Shown here: positions 1 to 8,094 of the stretch, in pieces
Numbering within the stretch: the first letter of the stretch is position 1
Layout: every line of letters starts with the position of its first letter
DNA from: Henriciella sp. AS95
GTDB taxonomy: Bacteria > Pseudomonadota > Alphaproteobacteria > Caulobacterales > Hyphomonadaceae
NCBI RefSeq assembly: GCF_038900055.1
Contig: NZ_JBBMQM010000001.1
Location: 1,488,001-1,552,000, forward strand
Direction of reading: 5' to 3'
DNA: 64,000 bases
Position numbers and translations under genes: made by a program
The notes under the pieces: generated by a model
Told to the model about the DNA's origin: nothing
The model's input: only the letters and a program-made list of their open reading frames with translations
Databases searched by the model: none

Positions 1-1
1 G

Positions 2-400
2 CGGGGCACGCTCAGCGGCCTGCCGGATGCGCCGCCCGCCGTGCCGAGCACCAGCGACCTGAATGCGAGCGTTGAAGGCCGGGCGCGCGCCTATCTCGAC
101 ATCAATTGTGCTCATTGCCATCGCGCTGAGGGCTCGGCGTCCAATTCCGGTCTCTGGCTCGGCTACAATGAAGACGAGCCGACCAAGCTCGGCATCGGCA
201 AGCATCCGACAGCGGCCGGGCGTGGCTCAGGTGATGCTGTCTTCGTTGTCGCGCCGGGCGAGCCTGACAACTCCATCCTGACCTATCGCATGGCCTCGAC
301 CGAAGCCGGCGTCGCCATGCCGGAGCTTGGCCGCGCGCTGATCGATGAGGATGGTGTGGAGCTGGTGCGCGAATGGATTGCCGGCATGGACGACGACTGA
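2..400 (+). CDS. C-terminal part of an SO2930/HNE_0200-family c-type cytochrome (5' end outside window)
   Basis: The reading frame is open to the left edge, so only the last ~132 codons are seen. They carry one c-type heme motif, CAHCH (nt 107-121), followed by an arrangement (SGLWLGY, then a VAPGEPDNSIL stretch, MPELGR, and WIAGM near the end) that I recognise from the C-terminus of the SO2930 family, also modelled from Hyphomonas as HNE_0200. The protein is expected to be periplasmic with covalently bound heme; its electron partners are not known. Family members usually have a second heme domain and sit beside a parallel beta-helix protein; neither can be seen here. Family call fairly sure, function not. 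Confidence 0.75.
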   Translation, partial: RGTLSGLPDAPPAVPSTSDLNASVEGRARAYLDINCAHCHRAEGSASNSGLWLGYNEDEPTKLGIGKHPTAAGRGSGDAVFVVAPGEPDNSILTYRMASTEAGVAMPELGRALIDEDGVELVREWIAGMDDD

Positions 401-470
401 ACGCCAGACCTTTCAGGAACCGGTCATGCTCCTCACATGTTTGTTCTGAAGACTAGGTATGGAGACCCTG

Positions 471-737
471 ATGGCAGGCGGATGGTCGCGCGACGGCGCC
501 GTACACGAACAGATTGAAGATTCGATCCGCGATGAGCTGATGCGCATTGAGGCAAGCCGCCCCAAGGGTGAAAGCCTTACACATTGTGTGGAATGCGGAG
601 AGCCGATCCCGGAGAAACGCCGCCAGCTGGTTGCCGGTGTGCGTCTTTGCGTCGACTGCCAGCAGGAACGCGACAGCGCGGCGGCCCTGCGCGGCGGCAT
701 CAACCGGCGCGGCTCCAAGGACAGCCAGCTGAAATAG
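471..737 (+). CDS. DksA/TraR-family C4 zinc-finger protein, YbiI-like
   Basis: An 88-residue protein matching E. coli YbiI in length and layout: MAGGW at the start, then GESL, a zinc-finger pair CVECG...CVDCQ (four cysteines), and NRRGSKDSQL at the end. I chose the ATG at 471 rather than the in-frame ATG at 459 because GGAG lies 6 nt before it and the N-terminus then aligns with YbiI. DksA/TraR proteins bind RNA polymerase through the secondary channel, but this short form lacks the long coiled coil of DksA, so a transcriptional role is only presumed. It is a lone gene, convergent with the lipoprotein at 745-1119. Confidence 0.85.
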   Translation: MAGGWSRDGAVHEQIEDSIRDELMRIEASRPKGESLTHCVECGEPIPEKRRQLVAGVRLCVDCQQERDSAAALRGGINRRGSKDSQLK

Positions 738-744
738 ACGCGGT

Positions 745-1119
745 CTACTGGGCGATTGTCACGTCTGTCGACGTGATGAGCTCGCCATCACAGAAGATCT
801 CGACGCGGTCCGGCTGTACGCCCTTGGTGCGATAGACGATCTTGCCGAGGCCTTCTTCTGGCCCCCATTCGACGACATCAAGCTTCAGCGTGCCGTCACT
901 GTCCATGTCCTGAGGCTCAAACCGGCGCGAGACGCCGTCATCCTCAAGCTCCACGACCACGGTGAGGTTGCCTGGAGGGCCGCCCGGCCCGGGCATCATG
1001 TTGATCCAGGCGCTGGAGTCGGTAATCGTGAAATTGCAGAGCGGCGAAGGCGTTGCATTGCCGGGCATGACGCAGGCTCCTGTCAGGGCGATGGCGAGAA
1101 GGGAAAACACGTTTTTCAT
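745..1119 (-). CDS. Small putative lipoprotein, operon partner of the S8 peptidase
   Basis: A 124-aa protein with a hydrophobic N-terminus ending in a lipobox-like TGAC (Cys16), so probably exported and lipidated. The mature part has two further cysteines (PLCNF and IFCDG), which could form a disulfide, and alternates polar and apolar residues like a small beta domain. I recognise no family. It starts 8 nt after the stop of the subtilisin-like peptidase at 1128-3512, so the two are almost certainly co-transcribed. A chaperone, inhibitor or surface partner of that protease is possible, but this is inference from position only. Confidence 0.6.
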   Translation of the reverse strand: MKNVFSLLAIALTGACVMPGNATPSPLCNFTITDSSAWINMMPGPGGPPGNLTVVVELEDDGVSRRFEPQDMDSDGTLKLDVVEWGPEEGLGKIVYRTKGVQPDRVEIFCDGELITSTDVTIAQ

Positions 1120-1127
1120 GCTTGTCC

Positions 1128-3512
1128 TTACCAGCTTTTTGACAGGCTGAACCAGTACACTGAGGCAGAATCTGCGTTTTCGACATGGTTTGGTTGTGTC
1201 GAGAGGGCGGCGGTGAACCCGGCATTGATCTGCGCCGGCAGGCGGAAGCCCCAGCGGGCCTCGTAGTTGATCTCGCGGCCGCTCGGCGTCAGCGGCGCGT
1301 TAATCGTGCGCGTGATGAAGTTGAACTCCTCATCGAGCCCTGTCACGCCGTCGAAGTTCAGCGTGCCGGTTTCTGCGCGGCGAGGCTGCGCGACGACGAG
1401 GCCGAGGCTTCCGATGGTAGTGACGGTGTCTGCGCCGACCGACCAGCGGCTCGTCCAGACATTGCTGGTGTCCACGCCGGGCAGGGTGACGGCGGCGGCT
1501 TCCATGCCAGCCGACAGGCGAAGCCGGCGAAGCGGTCGCCATGCCCCCTCGAGCGCGTAGGCCGATAGCTGCGAGCGATCCTCGCCACCGAACCGGCTCT
1601 GGACATAGCCGCCAAGCGCGGTGCGGTCGTCCTGGATCGAGCTGACCTGCGCGCGCCATCCCCAATTGTCCTCAAGACGTGAGAGGCCAAAGCCGGAGAC
1701 GGCGAGGTCTTCATCGTCGGACGAGAAAATCTCGAACGACATGTCATCGCCGACATCATGGCTGTAGCGGGCCCAGCCGCCATCGGAAAATCCGGTGCGC
1801 GCGCCCGCTTCATTGATGAGGCTTGTTTCGGGGGCGAGAGACCTGGCACCAAAGCCGCGGCCAAACTCGACGCCGCCGCCCGCAAAGAGATACTGCGCCG
1901 TGAACTGCGCGGGCGGGGCCTCATCATATGGAATGGCGGGATTGTCCCGGAAGGCAGCCTGGTGCCAGGATAAGGTCACAGGCCCCTGGCGGAAAGCGCG
2001 CGCCTGACCGGCAATCGAGTCGGCGCGCTGGTCGAAATCAGCGATGCGGGCTTCACCCTGTGGCAGGATTGCGGCGGCATCGAAGCGATAGGCGCGATTG
2101 AACTTGTCTGTGAAAACCAGCTCGCCCAGGGCGCCGGGCTGGCTCGCCCAGTCACCGAATGCGCCTTCTGCTGGCGCAACGACCAGGGCGGTCGACTGGG
2201 CCTTTCCTTCAATCGTGAAGCTGGTCGTGCCTTGAGGCGCAAAGGCGGCGGCGAGATCAAGCGTCCCGACGCCAGAGACGGCATCGACGCCAACGCCTGC
2301 CGGTTCGTCGCGGATGAGATCCGGATTGCTATCGACATAATCTTCCGCGCTATCGAGAAGCGCTGCCAGGGCATCTTCGGGGGCGATATTGGGAAAGACA
2401 TCCAGCATCAAGGCCAGCGCACCCGAGACATAAGGTGCTGCGAAGCTCGTTCCGTTGACACGGTAGTAATCGCCGATGTCGTCATCGTCATTGTTATCGG
2501 CATCGGGAAAGATGACATCATCATCCGGGCCGGTGGTCAGCACGTCTTCGCCGGGCGCGAGGATGTAGTAGTTCTTGGTATTCGTCGATCCGTTCCGGCC
2601 TTCGCCATTGCCCGCACGGTTGGAGAAATCAGAGATCACGCCATTCAGGTCTATCGAGCCGACGGCAACAACGCGGCCGAGCGTTCCGGGGGTGCCAGCA
2701 ATGTTTGCCGGTTCCGTCGGAGAGATGCCGGTGGCGGCATCGACGGTGCTCGGATCGTTCTCATTCGGTCCGGCGGGCGCCGCTTCATTGCCGGCCGAAA
2801 CGACGACGAGAACGCCAGCGGCGGTCGCGCGGCGAACGGCATTTTCGAGGGATGGATCTGTGTCGGGTTCCCCGCCGAGCGACAGATTGATGATCCGGGC
2901 GCCGTTGTCGATCGCGGCATCGATCGCGCGGGCGAGGTCGGCGTCGCGAAATTTGCACCCTGCATCATCGCCTGTTTCCTGACAGCTGCCCGGTCGGTCT
3001 GCGCGGATCGCAAGAATGTCCGCCTCGAATGATATGCCGTGGCCAGCGACATCATTCTTGTTGGCGGCGATGACGCCCGTCACCAGCGTGCCGTGGCCCT
3101 CGCTATCGACATCGTCTGCGCCGCGGGTTGAGGCATTCACATCGAAGGACGCGCTGACGATGCGGCCTGTGAGGTCTGGATGGTCAGGGTCTGTATTGGT
3201 GTCGATCACGGCAATGAGGATGCCGTCGCCCGTTGCGCCTTCTGCATAGGCAGAGGACGCGCCAATCACCGGCAGGCCGCCGGTTCGATTGTACTCTGGC
3301 GTCTCGAAGCTGCCCGCCGGTGGGCCGGGAGGCGGCGGCGGTGGTGGCGGAGGAGGAGGGGGAGGTGGTGGAGGCGGGGGCGGCAGCACGGTGCTGCTAC
3401 CACCGCCACCCGCACCGCCACCGCCACAGGCTGCAGCACCCATAAGGAGCGGCACGGCGAGGCTGGCGGTCATGAAAAGCTTGCGGAGGCGAAGCGACTG
3501 ATTGTCTGGCAT
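1128..3512 (-). CDS. Subtilisin-like (S8) serine peptidase, putative lipidated autotransporter
   Basis: A 794-aa protein with four parts. Residues 1-29 are a signal sequence ending in a lipobox-like AAAC (Cys29). A glycine-rich stretch and 19 consecutive prolines (P44-P62) follow. Residues ~90-420 are an S8 domain with the full triad: Asp104 (VIDT), His140 (GHGT) and Ser356 (GTSFAAP). Residues ~430-794 are rich in alternating polar/apolar strands and aromatics and end in W, as outer-membrane barrels do. NalP of Neisseria is a known lipidated subtilisin autotransporter with this plan. The barrel is inferred from pattern only; a plain surface lipoprotein protease is the alternative. It leads a two-gene operon with the small lipoprotein downstream. 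Confidence 0.85.
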   Translation of the reverse strand: MPDNQSLRLRKLFMTASLAVPLLMGAAACGGGGAGGGGSSTVLPPPPPPPPPPPPPPPPPPPGPPAGSFETPEYNRTGGLPVIGASSAYAEGATGDGILIAVIDTNTDPDHPDLTGRIVSASFDVNASTRGADDVDSEGHGTLVTGVIAANKNDVAGHGISFEADILAIRADRPGSCQETGDDAGCKFRDADLARAIDAAIDNGARIINLSLGGEPDTDPSLENAVRRATAAGVLVVVSAGNEAAPAGPNENDPSTVDAATGISPTEPANIAGTPGTLGRVVAVGSIDLNGVISDFSNRAGNGEGRNGSTNTKNYYILAPGEDVLTTGPDDDVIFPDADNNDDDDIGDYYRVNGTSFAAPYVSGALALMLDVFPNIAPEDALAALLDSAEDYVDSNPDLIRDEPAGVGVDAVSGVGTLDLAAAFAPQGTTSFTIEGKAQSTALVVAPAEGAFGDWASQPGALGELVFTDKFNRAYRFDAAAILPQGEARIADFDQRADSIAGQARAFRQGPVTLSWHQAAFRDNPAIPYDEAPPAQFTAQYLFAGGGVEFGRGFGARSLAPETSLINEAGARTGFSDGGWARYSHDVGDDMSFEIFSSDDEDLAVSGFGLSRLEDNWGWRAQVSSIQDDRTALGGYVQSRFGGEDRSQLSAYALEGAWRPLRRLRLSAGMEAAAVTLPGVDTSNVWTSRWSVGADTVTTIGSLGLVVAQPRRAETGTLNFDGVTGLDEEFNFITRTINAPLTPSGREINYEARWGFRLPAQINAGFTAALSTQPNHVENADSASVYWFSLSKSW

Positions 3513-3668
3513 GTTTTACGTGCCTTTCCTATTGCGGCGGTTCTGCCTGCTAAGATGACAAACTAGGCTGCTCAGCGAATCTGCCCAGATTCGGCTGCTT
3601 TTTCGTTTGCAATCGGAGATTGCAGCCCCAAAAATGAACAGTAGGTGAAATTTCAGGCAGGAACTGCA

Positions 3669-4610
3669 ATGGCTGGAAGAGTCGGGCCCGCGATATCTGC
3701 TGCGATGCTGGTGGTCGTTGGGTGTGCAAATAGCGATGCCCAGACCACTTCGACGGATGCCCACGCCCTCATGCATTCAGGGTCGGATTGCTCAAGCCTG
3801 GCGGAGACGCTGCAAAGCGATGTCGACGCTGCGATTGAGGCGCAATCGGGCGGCGACAAACTCACCCAGCAGATTGTCCCGTGTCTGGGCTCACCCGACC
3901 CGGCGGTGCGGGATGAATTCGCGTACATGTCGCTGGCAGCCCTTCTGCGGGCAGGAGCCGTTTCACGAGATGAGCGCGAGAGGCTGCTGCAGCATCTATC
4001 GAGCAGCCTGTCGCCAGACACCGAAGACGATCAGGGCTTTGCCAGACCGTTTGCCGCGTTAGCCTTGTCTGAGGTTGCGCGGACCGACCGCGTTGATCCC
4101 TGGATGTCCCCGGAACAGCGAAAGGCGCTTGTTGAAGCGGGGGCCGTCTATCTCGAAGGTGTCAGCGATTATCGGGGGTTTATCGATGGGGAGGGCTGGC
4201 GGCATGGTGTGGCGCATGGCGCGGACCTGCTTATGCAGCTCAGCCTGAACGAGGCCATTGATGAGGCGGACGCGGCGCGGATGCTTGAGGCGATTGGCGC
4301 ACAGGTCGCCTCCCGCGACGCGCCTGCCTACATCTTTGATGAGCCCGGCCGCCTGTCGCGCCCGCTGCTCTTCCTGACGCAGCGCGGACTGCTTGGCGAA
4401 GAGGACCTCACCGAATGGTTTGAAGAGATCGGTGATCCGGCGCCGCTCGCCTCATGGGACGATACTTTCTCGTCCGAAGCAGCACTTGCCCGCCGACACA
4501 ATCTGCGGGCCTTTGGTTATGCTGTCCTCGTTTCGGCGAGCGAGAATGACGATGAAAACCTGAAAAAACTGCGCCCGGGCGCGCTGCATCTTCTCACAAC
4601 AATCCCCTGA
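3669..4610 (+). CDS. DUF2785-family putative lipoprotein
   Basis: About 313 aa. The start at 3669 is preferred over GTG 3645 because AGGA lies 6 nt upstream and the N-terminus then becomes a lipoprotein signal ending in VVGC. The body shows the DUF2785 pattern: a repeat-like SPDPAVRDEFAYMSL segment, GFARPFAALALSEV, YRGFIDGEGWRHGVAHGADL, and a helical C-terminus. DUF2785 proteins are of unknown function and most that I know are cytoplasmic, so the exported lipoprotein form is somewhat unusual. Divergent from the S8 peptidase across ~156 bp; monocistronic. Confidence 0.7.
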   Translation: MAGRVGPAISAAMLVVVGCANSDAQTTSTDAHALMHSGSDCSSLAETLQSDVDAAIEAQSGGDKLTQQIVPCLGSPDPAVRDEFAYMSLAALLRAGAVSRDERERLLQHLSSSLSPDTEDDQGFARPFAALALSEVARTDRVDPWMSPEQRKALVEAGAVYLEGVSDYRGFIDGEGWRHGVAHGADLLMQLSLNEAIDEADAARMLEAIGAQVASRDAPAYIFDEPGRLSRPLLFLTQRGLLGEEDLTEWFEEIGDPAPLASWDDTFSSEAALARRHNLRAFGYAVLVSASENDDENLKKLRPGALHLLTTIP

Positions 4611-4624
4611 TGGTTACTGGCTTA

Positions 4625-4640
4625 TTAACTCGGGCTTAAC
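4625..4640 (+). promoter_or_regulatory. CtrA-type box upstream of divL
   Basis: The sequence TTAACTCGGGCTTAAC contains two TTAA half-sites separated by exactly 7 nt, with a C after the second, which is the full consensus for the cell-cycle regulator CtrA (TTAA-N7-TTAAC). It ends 66 nt before the divL start. A further GTTAAC half-site lies at 4657-4662. Regulation by CtrA is inferred; whether it activates or represses cannot be told without the transcription start. Confidence 0.7.
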
Positions 4641-4686
4641 GAGAACAGCCCATTGCGTTAACTAGTAGATTGGCCCGCGCGCCAGT

Positions 4687-4691
4687 GATTC
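4687..4691. promoter_or_regulatory. GANTC (CcrM methylation) site in the divL leader
   Basis: GATTC matches the CcrM recognition sequence GANTC and lies 15 nt before the divL start codon, just ahead of its GGAGG ribosome-binding site. A CcrM enzyme is encoded at 61614-62699. In Caulobacter, methylation of promoter GANTC sites affects GcrA-dependent transcription; that this site does so here is inference. Confidence 0.45.
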
Positions 4692-4706
4692 GCGCCGGAG
4701 GATGAC

Positions 4707-7151
4707 ATGACGGCTGAACAGGTCCCGCTTCTAATTGCTGCCGGTGCGCTTGCGCTCGGCCTCGCCTTCATTCTCTGGGCGCTCAGAACGTCAGAGGGTG
4801 CGCGCGGCGCTGCCAAGAAGTATCGCGAGCGCGCCTCGGAATCCGAGACGGGCCTTGCAGAACTTAAATCGGTTCTTGGGGCGCACCCCGGCGTCATCCT
4901 CGTCTGGCAGGGCGATACGCTGGAAGACGAAGACGACGACATCGCCGCGCCGGAAATTCACGGCTCGCCTGTCGCGCTTGCCAGCCTGTTGCGCTTTACC
5001 GATGACGCGGTGTCGATTGATCCGGCCATCCGTATCATTGAAGGCCTTGCTGACCTGGAAGCCCGCGATGGGGCAGGGCAGGACACGACGCTGCGCATCC
5101 GCCTGAGGGAGTTGCGCGAGAACGGACAGCCTTTTTCGCTAACGCTGATCGGCCCGTCCGGCCGGTTCCTCGAAGCCGATGGGCGCACGGCTGGCGCCCG
5201 CGCCGTCGTCTGGATTACGGACTCGACCATTAAGGGCCTCGAAGAAAGCTCGGCGCGCGGCAAGCTGGAAGAAGCCCGGCAGGTCATTGCGCGCGATCCG
5301 ACAGCGTTCCTCGATATGCTTGGCAAGTCACCATTCCCGGCCTGGCGTGTGTCAGGCGTCGGCCGTCTGCAATGGGCGAACCCGGCCTATATCGAAGCGG
5401 TAGAAGGCGGCTCGCTTGATCGCACGCTCGACCGGCAGATCATGCTCGACAACACAGCTGTCGACCAGATGCGCAAAACCATTTCAGAGGGCAGGGACAT
5501 CGACGCGACGCGGCATATCGTGATTGGCGAAGAGCGCCGCGCGATGCGCCTGCTGACCTTCCCACTTTCAGGCGGTGCTGGCGCTATGGCCTTCGATGTG
5601 ACCGAGCAGGAAGCCGCACGCGAAGACCTCAACCGCCATGTTAAGGCGCATGACGAAACGCTGAACCATGTCGCCGACGGCGTGGCCATTTTCGGCCCTG
5701 ACCGCCGTCTCAATTTCTATAACCGCGCCTTTGCGGCCATGTGGCAGCTCGATGAAGGGTTCCTGCTGGAAAGCCCGTCTCATGGTGAGCTGCTGGACCG
5801 CTTGCGCGAAGGCCGCCGCCTGCCAGCTCGCGCTGACTATGCGGCATGGCGCGCCGATGAGCTTTCCTATTATCTCGACATTAGCGGGATCGAGGAAGAC
5901 AAATGGTCCCTGCCAGACAACCGTACTCTTCAGGTTACGCGCCAGCGCCACCCGATGGGCGGCCTGCTTCTGCTGTTCAAGGACATTACCAGCGAGCTCG
6001 ATCTTCAGACGCGCTTCAAGGCGCTTACCAAGACGCAAAGCTCCACGCTCGACAGCCTGCATGAAGCGGTGGCCGTGTTTGGCAGCGATGGTCGGCTGAA
6101 GCTGTCCAACAAGGCGTTCACGTCGCTCTGGGACCTTGATGAGCAGATCGTCAAGGAAACGCCGGACTATGACGTCATTATCGAGGCGTGCATTCCGCTT
6201 TTCCACGACCGCGAGACGTGGAGCCAGATCAAGGGCCACATCACCGATCCTTCGGCGACGGCGCGTCAGATGACGACGGGCGAGATGAAGCGGTCTGATG
6301 GGTCTACGCTGACCTATGTCACCCAGCCTCTGCCGGATGGAAATACGCTGATCGCCTTTGCTGATGTGACGGCCCAGCGGGCTGTTGAAGGGGCGCTTCG
6401 CGGCCGCGCCGAAGCGTTTGAAGCGGCTGACAAGCTGAAGACCGAATTTGTGCGCAATGTCAGCTATCAGCTGCGCTCGCCGCTGACGACGATCCTCGGC
6501 TATGCCGAATTCCTGCAATCGCAGAAGTTTGGTGAGCTGAATGAGCGCCAGCTCGATCAGATCAACTCGATCCTGTCGGCATCAGACCATCTCGGCAAGC
6601 TGATCGACAATATCCTGGATCTCGCCCTGATCGAGGCGGGCCGGATGGACCTCGATCTGGAAGACTTCAAGCTCGCTGAAGTGGTTCAGGAGGGCATCGA
6701 TCTCATGGTGGGCAAGGCCGCCGATACGGAGATCAGCGTCCATGCGGACATCGACAAGTCTGTCGGCACGATCAATGCCGACAAGCGCCGCATCCGTCAG
6801 GTCCTGTTCAACCTGCTGTCCAACTCGATGCGCTTCACAGAGCCGGGCGGCGAGATCACTGTCTCTGCCAAGCAGATCGAGAACATGGCCGTGCTGTCGG
6901 TGAAGGATAATGGCAAGGGCATCGAGGCTGACCGCCAGGCCTCCAGTTTTGACAGCTTTACGTCGACGGACCAGCAGGGCGCCGGTCTTGGCCTGGCGCT
7001 GGTGAAGAACTTCGTGGACCTGCATGGCGGCAATGTCGGCATCAAATCTGTACCCGACGGCGGTACCGAAGTGGTCTGCTGGCTGCCGGTGAAAGCGGTC
7101 ACGACCAAGCGCACGCCGCTTGAGAATGCGCCGCTGGAGGCGAGCGCCTAG
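4707..7151 (+). CDS. divL: DivL-type PAS-domain cell-cycle kinase with tyrosine at the phospho-acceptor position
   Basis: 814 aa with one N-terminal membrane segment (~residues 7-25), a coiled region, several PAS-like domains (clear ones at ~315-430 and ~440-555), a HisKA-like dimerisation domain and an ATPase domain (N-box LLSNSMRF, G1 DNGKGIE, G2 GAGLGLALV). The H-box reads NVSYQLRSPL, so Tyr587 replaces the usual histidine; this is the hallmark of Caulobacter DivL (769 aa). DivL acts at the cell pole, binding DivK~P and controlling CckA and hence CtrA; kinase activity is dispensable there. GGAGG lies 5 nt before the ATG. A CtrA box and a GANTC site lie upstream. Very sure of the family. 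Confidence 0.93.
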   Translation: MTAEQVPLLIAAGALALGLAFILWALRTSEGARGAAKKYRERASESETGLAELKSVLGAHPGVILVWQGDTLEDEDDDIAAPEIHGSPVALASLLRFTDDAVSIDPAIRIIEGLADLEARDGAGQDTTLRIRLRELRENGQPFSLTLIGPSGRFLEADGRTAGARAVVWITDSTIKGLEESSARGKLEEARQVIARDPTAFLDMLGKSPFPAWRVSGVGRLQWANPAYIEAVEGGSLDRTLDRQIMLDNTAVDQMRKTISEGRDIDATRHIVIGEERRAMRLLTFPLSGGAGAMAFDVTEQEAAREDLNRHVKAHDETLNHVADGVAIFGPDRRLNFYNRAFAAMWQLDEGFLLESPSHGELLDRLREGRRLPARADYAAWRADELSYYLDISGIEEDKWSLPDNRTLQVTRQRHPMGGLLLLFKDITSELDLQTRFKALTKTQSSTLDSLHEAVAVFGSDGRLKLSNKAFTSLWDLDEQIVKETPDYDVIIEACIPLFHDRETWSQIKGHITDPSATARQMTTGEMKRSDGSTLTYVTQPLPDGNTLIAFADVTAQRAVEGALRGRAEAFEAADKLKTEFVRNVSYQLRSPLTTILGYAEFLQSQKFGELNERQLDQINSILSASDHLGKLIDNILDLALIEAGRMDLDLEDFKLAEVVQEGIDLMVGKAADTEISVHADIDKSVGTINADKRRIRQVLFNLLSNSMRFTEPGGEITVSAKQIENMAVLSVKDNGKGIEADRQASSFDSFTSTDQQGAGLGLALVKNFVDLHGGNVGIKSVPDGGTEVVCWLPVKAVTTKRTPLENAPLEASA

Positions 7152-7229
7152 GGCGGAATAGACGCCCGGCGTTTCACTGGCGAGTTTTCCGGCCTCGGTC
7201 GAGGCGAGCTGAGCCAGCAAGGAGCGTCC

Positions 7230-7964
7230 ATGTCCGTCACCGAGCCGATTCCACTCCGGGCGAGCGATGCGGAGATTGCCATGGCCAGGCCGGCCACATT
7301 GCGCTTCGCGGGCCTGCTTTATCTGGCCATCATTGTTTTCGGGATAAGCGCGGAAGTTCTCTGGCGCGGCCCGCTCATCGATTTCGAGAATGCAGAGGCC
7401 ACGGCCGATGCTATTCGCGCTTCTGCCGGGTCCTTTCAGCTGGCCATTGGCGCAGACATGCTCATGGCGGTGGCGGATGCAGCGCTCGCGGTTCTGCTGT
7501 TTGTAATCTTCCGACCGGTCGCGCCGACCCTCGCCTTGATGGCGATGGTGTTCCGCCTGATTCAGTCCGTTCTCATCGCAGGCAACCTCATGAACATGCA
7601 GGCCGCCTGGTTGCTGCTGTCGGGTGGTCAGGACATTGGAGGGCTTGCCGATGGACAGCTCGCTGCGATGGCGCTCCAGTATCTCGACCTGCATGCCCAT
7701 GGCTATGATCTCGGGCTGGTCTTCTTCGGGGTGAACAGCCTGTTGACTGGTGTTCTGATCTGGCGCTCAGACCTGTTCCCGCGGTTGATTGGTGTGGGCG
7801 TCGGGGCTGCGGGACTTGTCTATCTTGTCGGCAGTTCGTTGCGTTTCTTCGCGCCGGCTGCGTTCGAGGCTTTCGCGCCAGCCTATGGCTTGCCCGTCAT
7901 TGCAGAAAGCGCCTTCTGCGTCGTGTTGCTGATTGGTAGAGGGACCAAGCGCCAACAGAATTGA
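7230..7964 (+). CDS. DUF4386 multi-pass membrane protein
   Basis: 244 aa with about six hydrophobic segments. The beginning ([21 protein letters not shown]), the central [15 protein letters not shown] and the later [16 protein letters not shown] are typical of DUF4386, an uncharacterised integral membrane family found scattered in bacteria. No catalytic motif is apparent. AAGGAGCG lies just ahead of the ATG. It is 78 nt after divL and in the same direction but has no evident functional link with it. Function unknown. Confidence 0.75.
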   Translation: MSVTEPIPLRASDAEIAMARPATLRFAGLLYLAIIVFGISAEVLWRGPLIDFENAEATADAIRASAGSFQLAIGADMLMAVADAALAVLLFVIFRPVAPTLALMAMVFRLIQSVLIAGNLMNMQAAWLLLSGGQDIGGLADGQLAAMALQYLDLHAHGYDLGLVFFGVNSLLTGVLIWRSDLFPRLIGVGVGAAGLVYLVGSSLRFFAPAAFEAFAPAYGLPVIAESAFCVVLLIGRGTKRQQN

Positions 7965-8094
7965 GCATTCGCCAAAGTCGGGACTTGAATGCGTGCGCCT
8001 TTCCGGCTTCAAGGCAGGCAAACCAAAGTGCCTCGTCGAGGTGCAGACTTGCTGGCTACGATCCTCGACTGGAGGATCAAGGAAGGACTTACCG

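Noticed and set aside
3289..3501. Glycine-rich small protein on the plus strand
   Set aside because: It is only the complement of the polyproline and glycine linker of the S8 peptidase.
6582..7700. 372-codon frame antisense to divL and DUF4386
   Set aside because: It spans two genes and their gap on the opposite strand; no recognisable domain.
7965..8094. BioR operator upstream of bioB
   Set aside because: No TTATNNATAA-like palindrome is seen in the leader.
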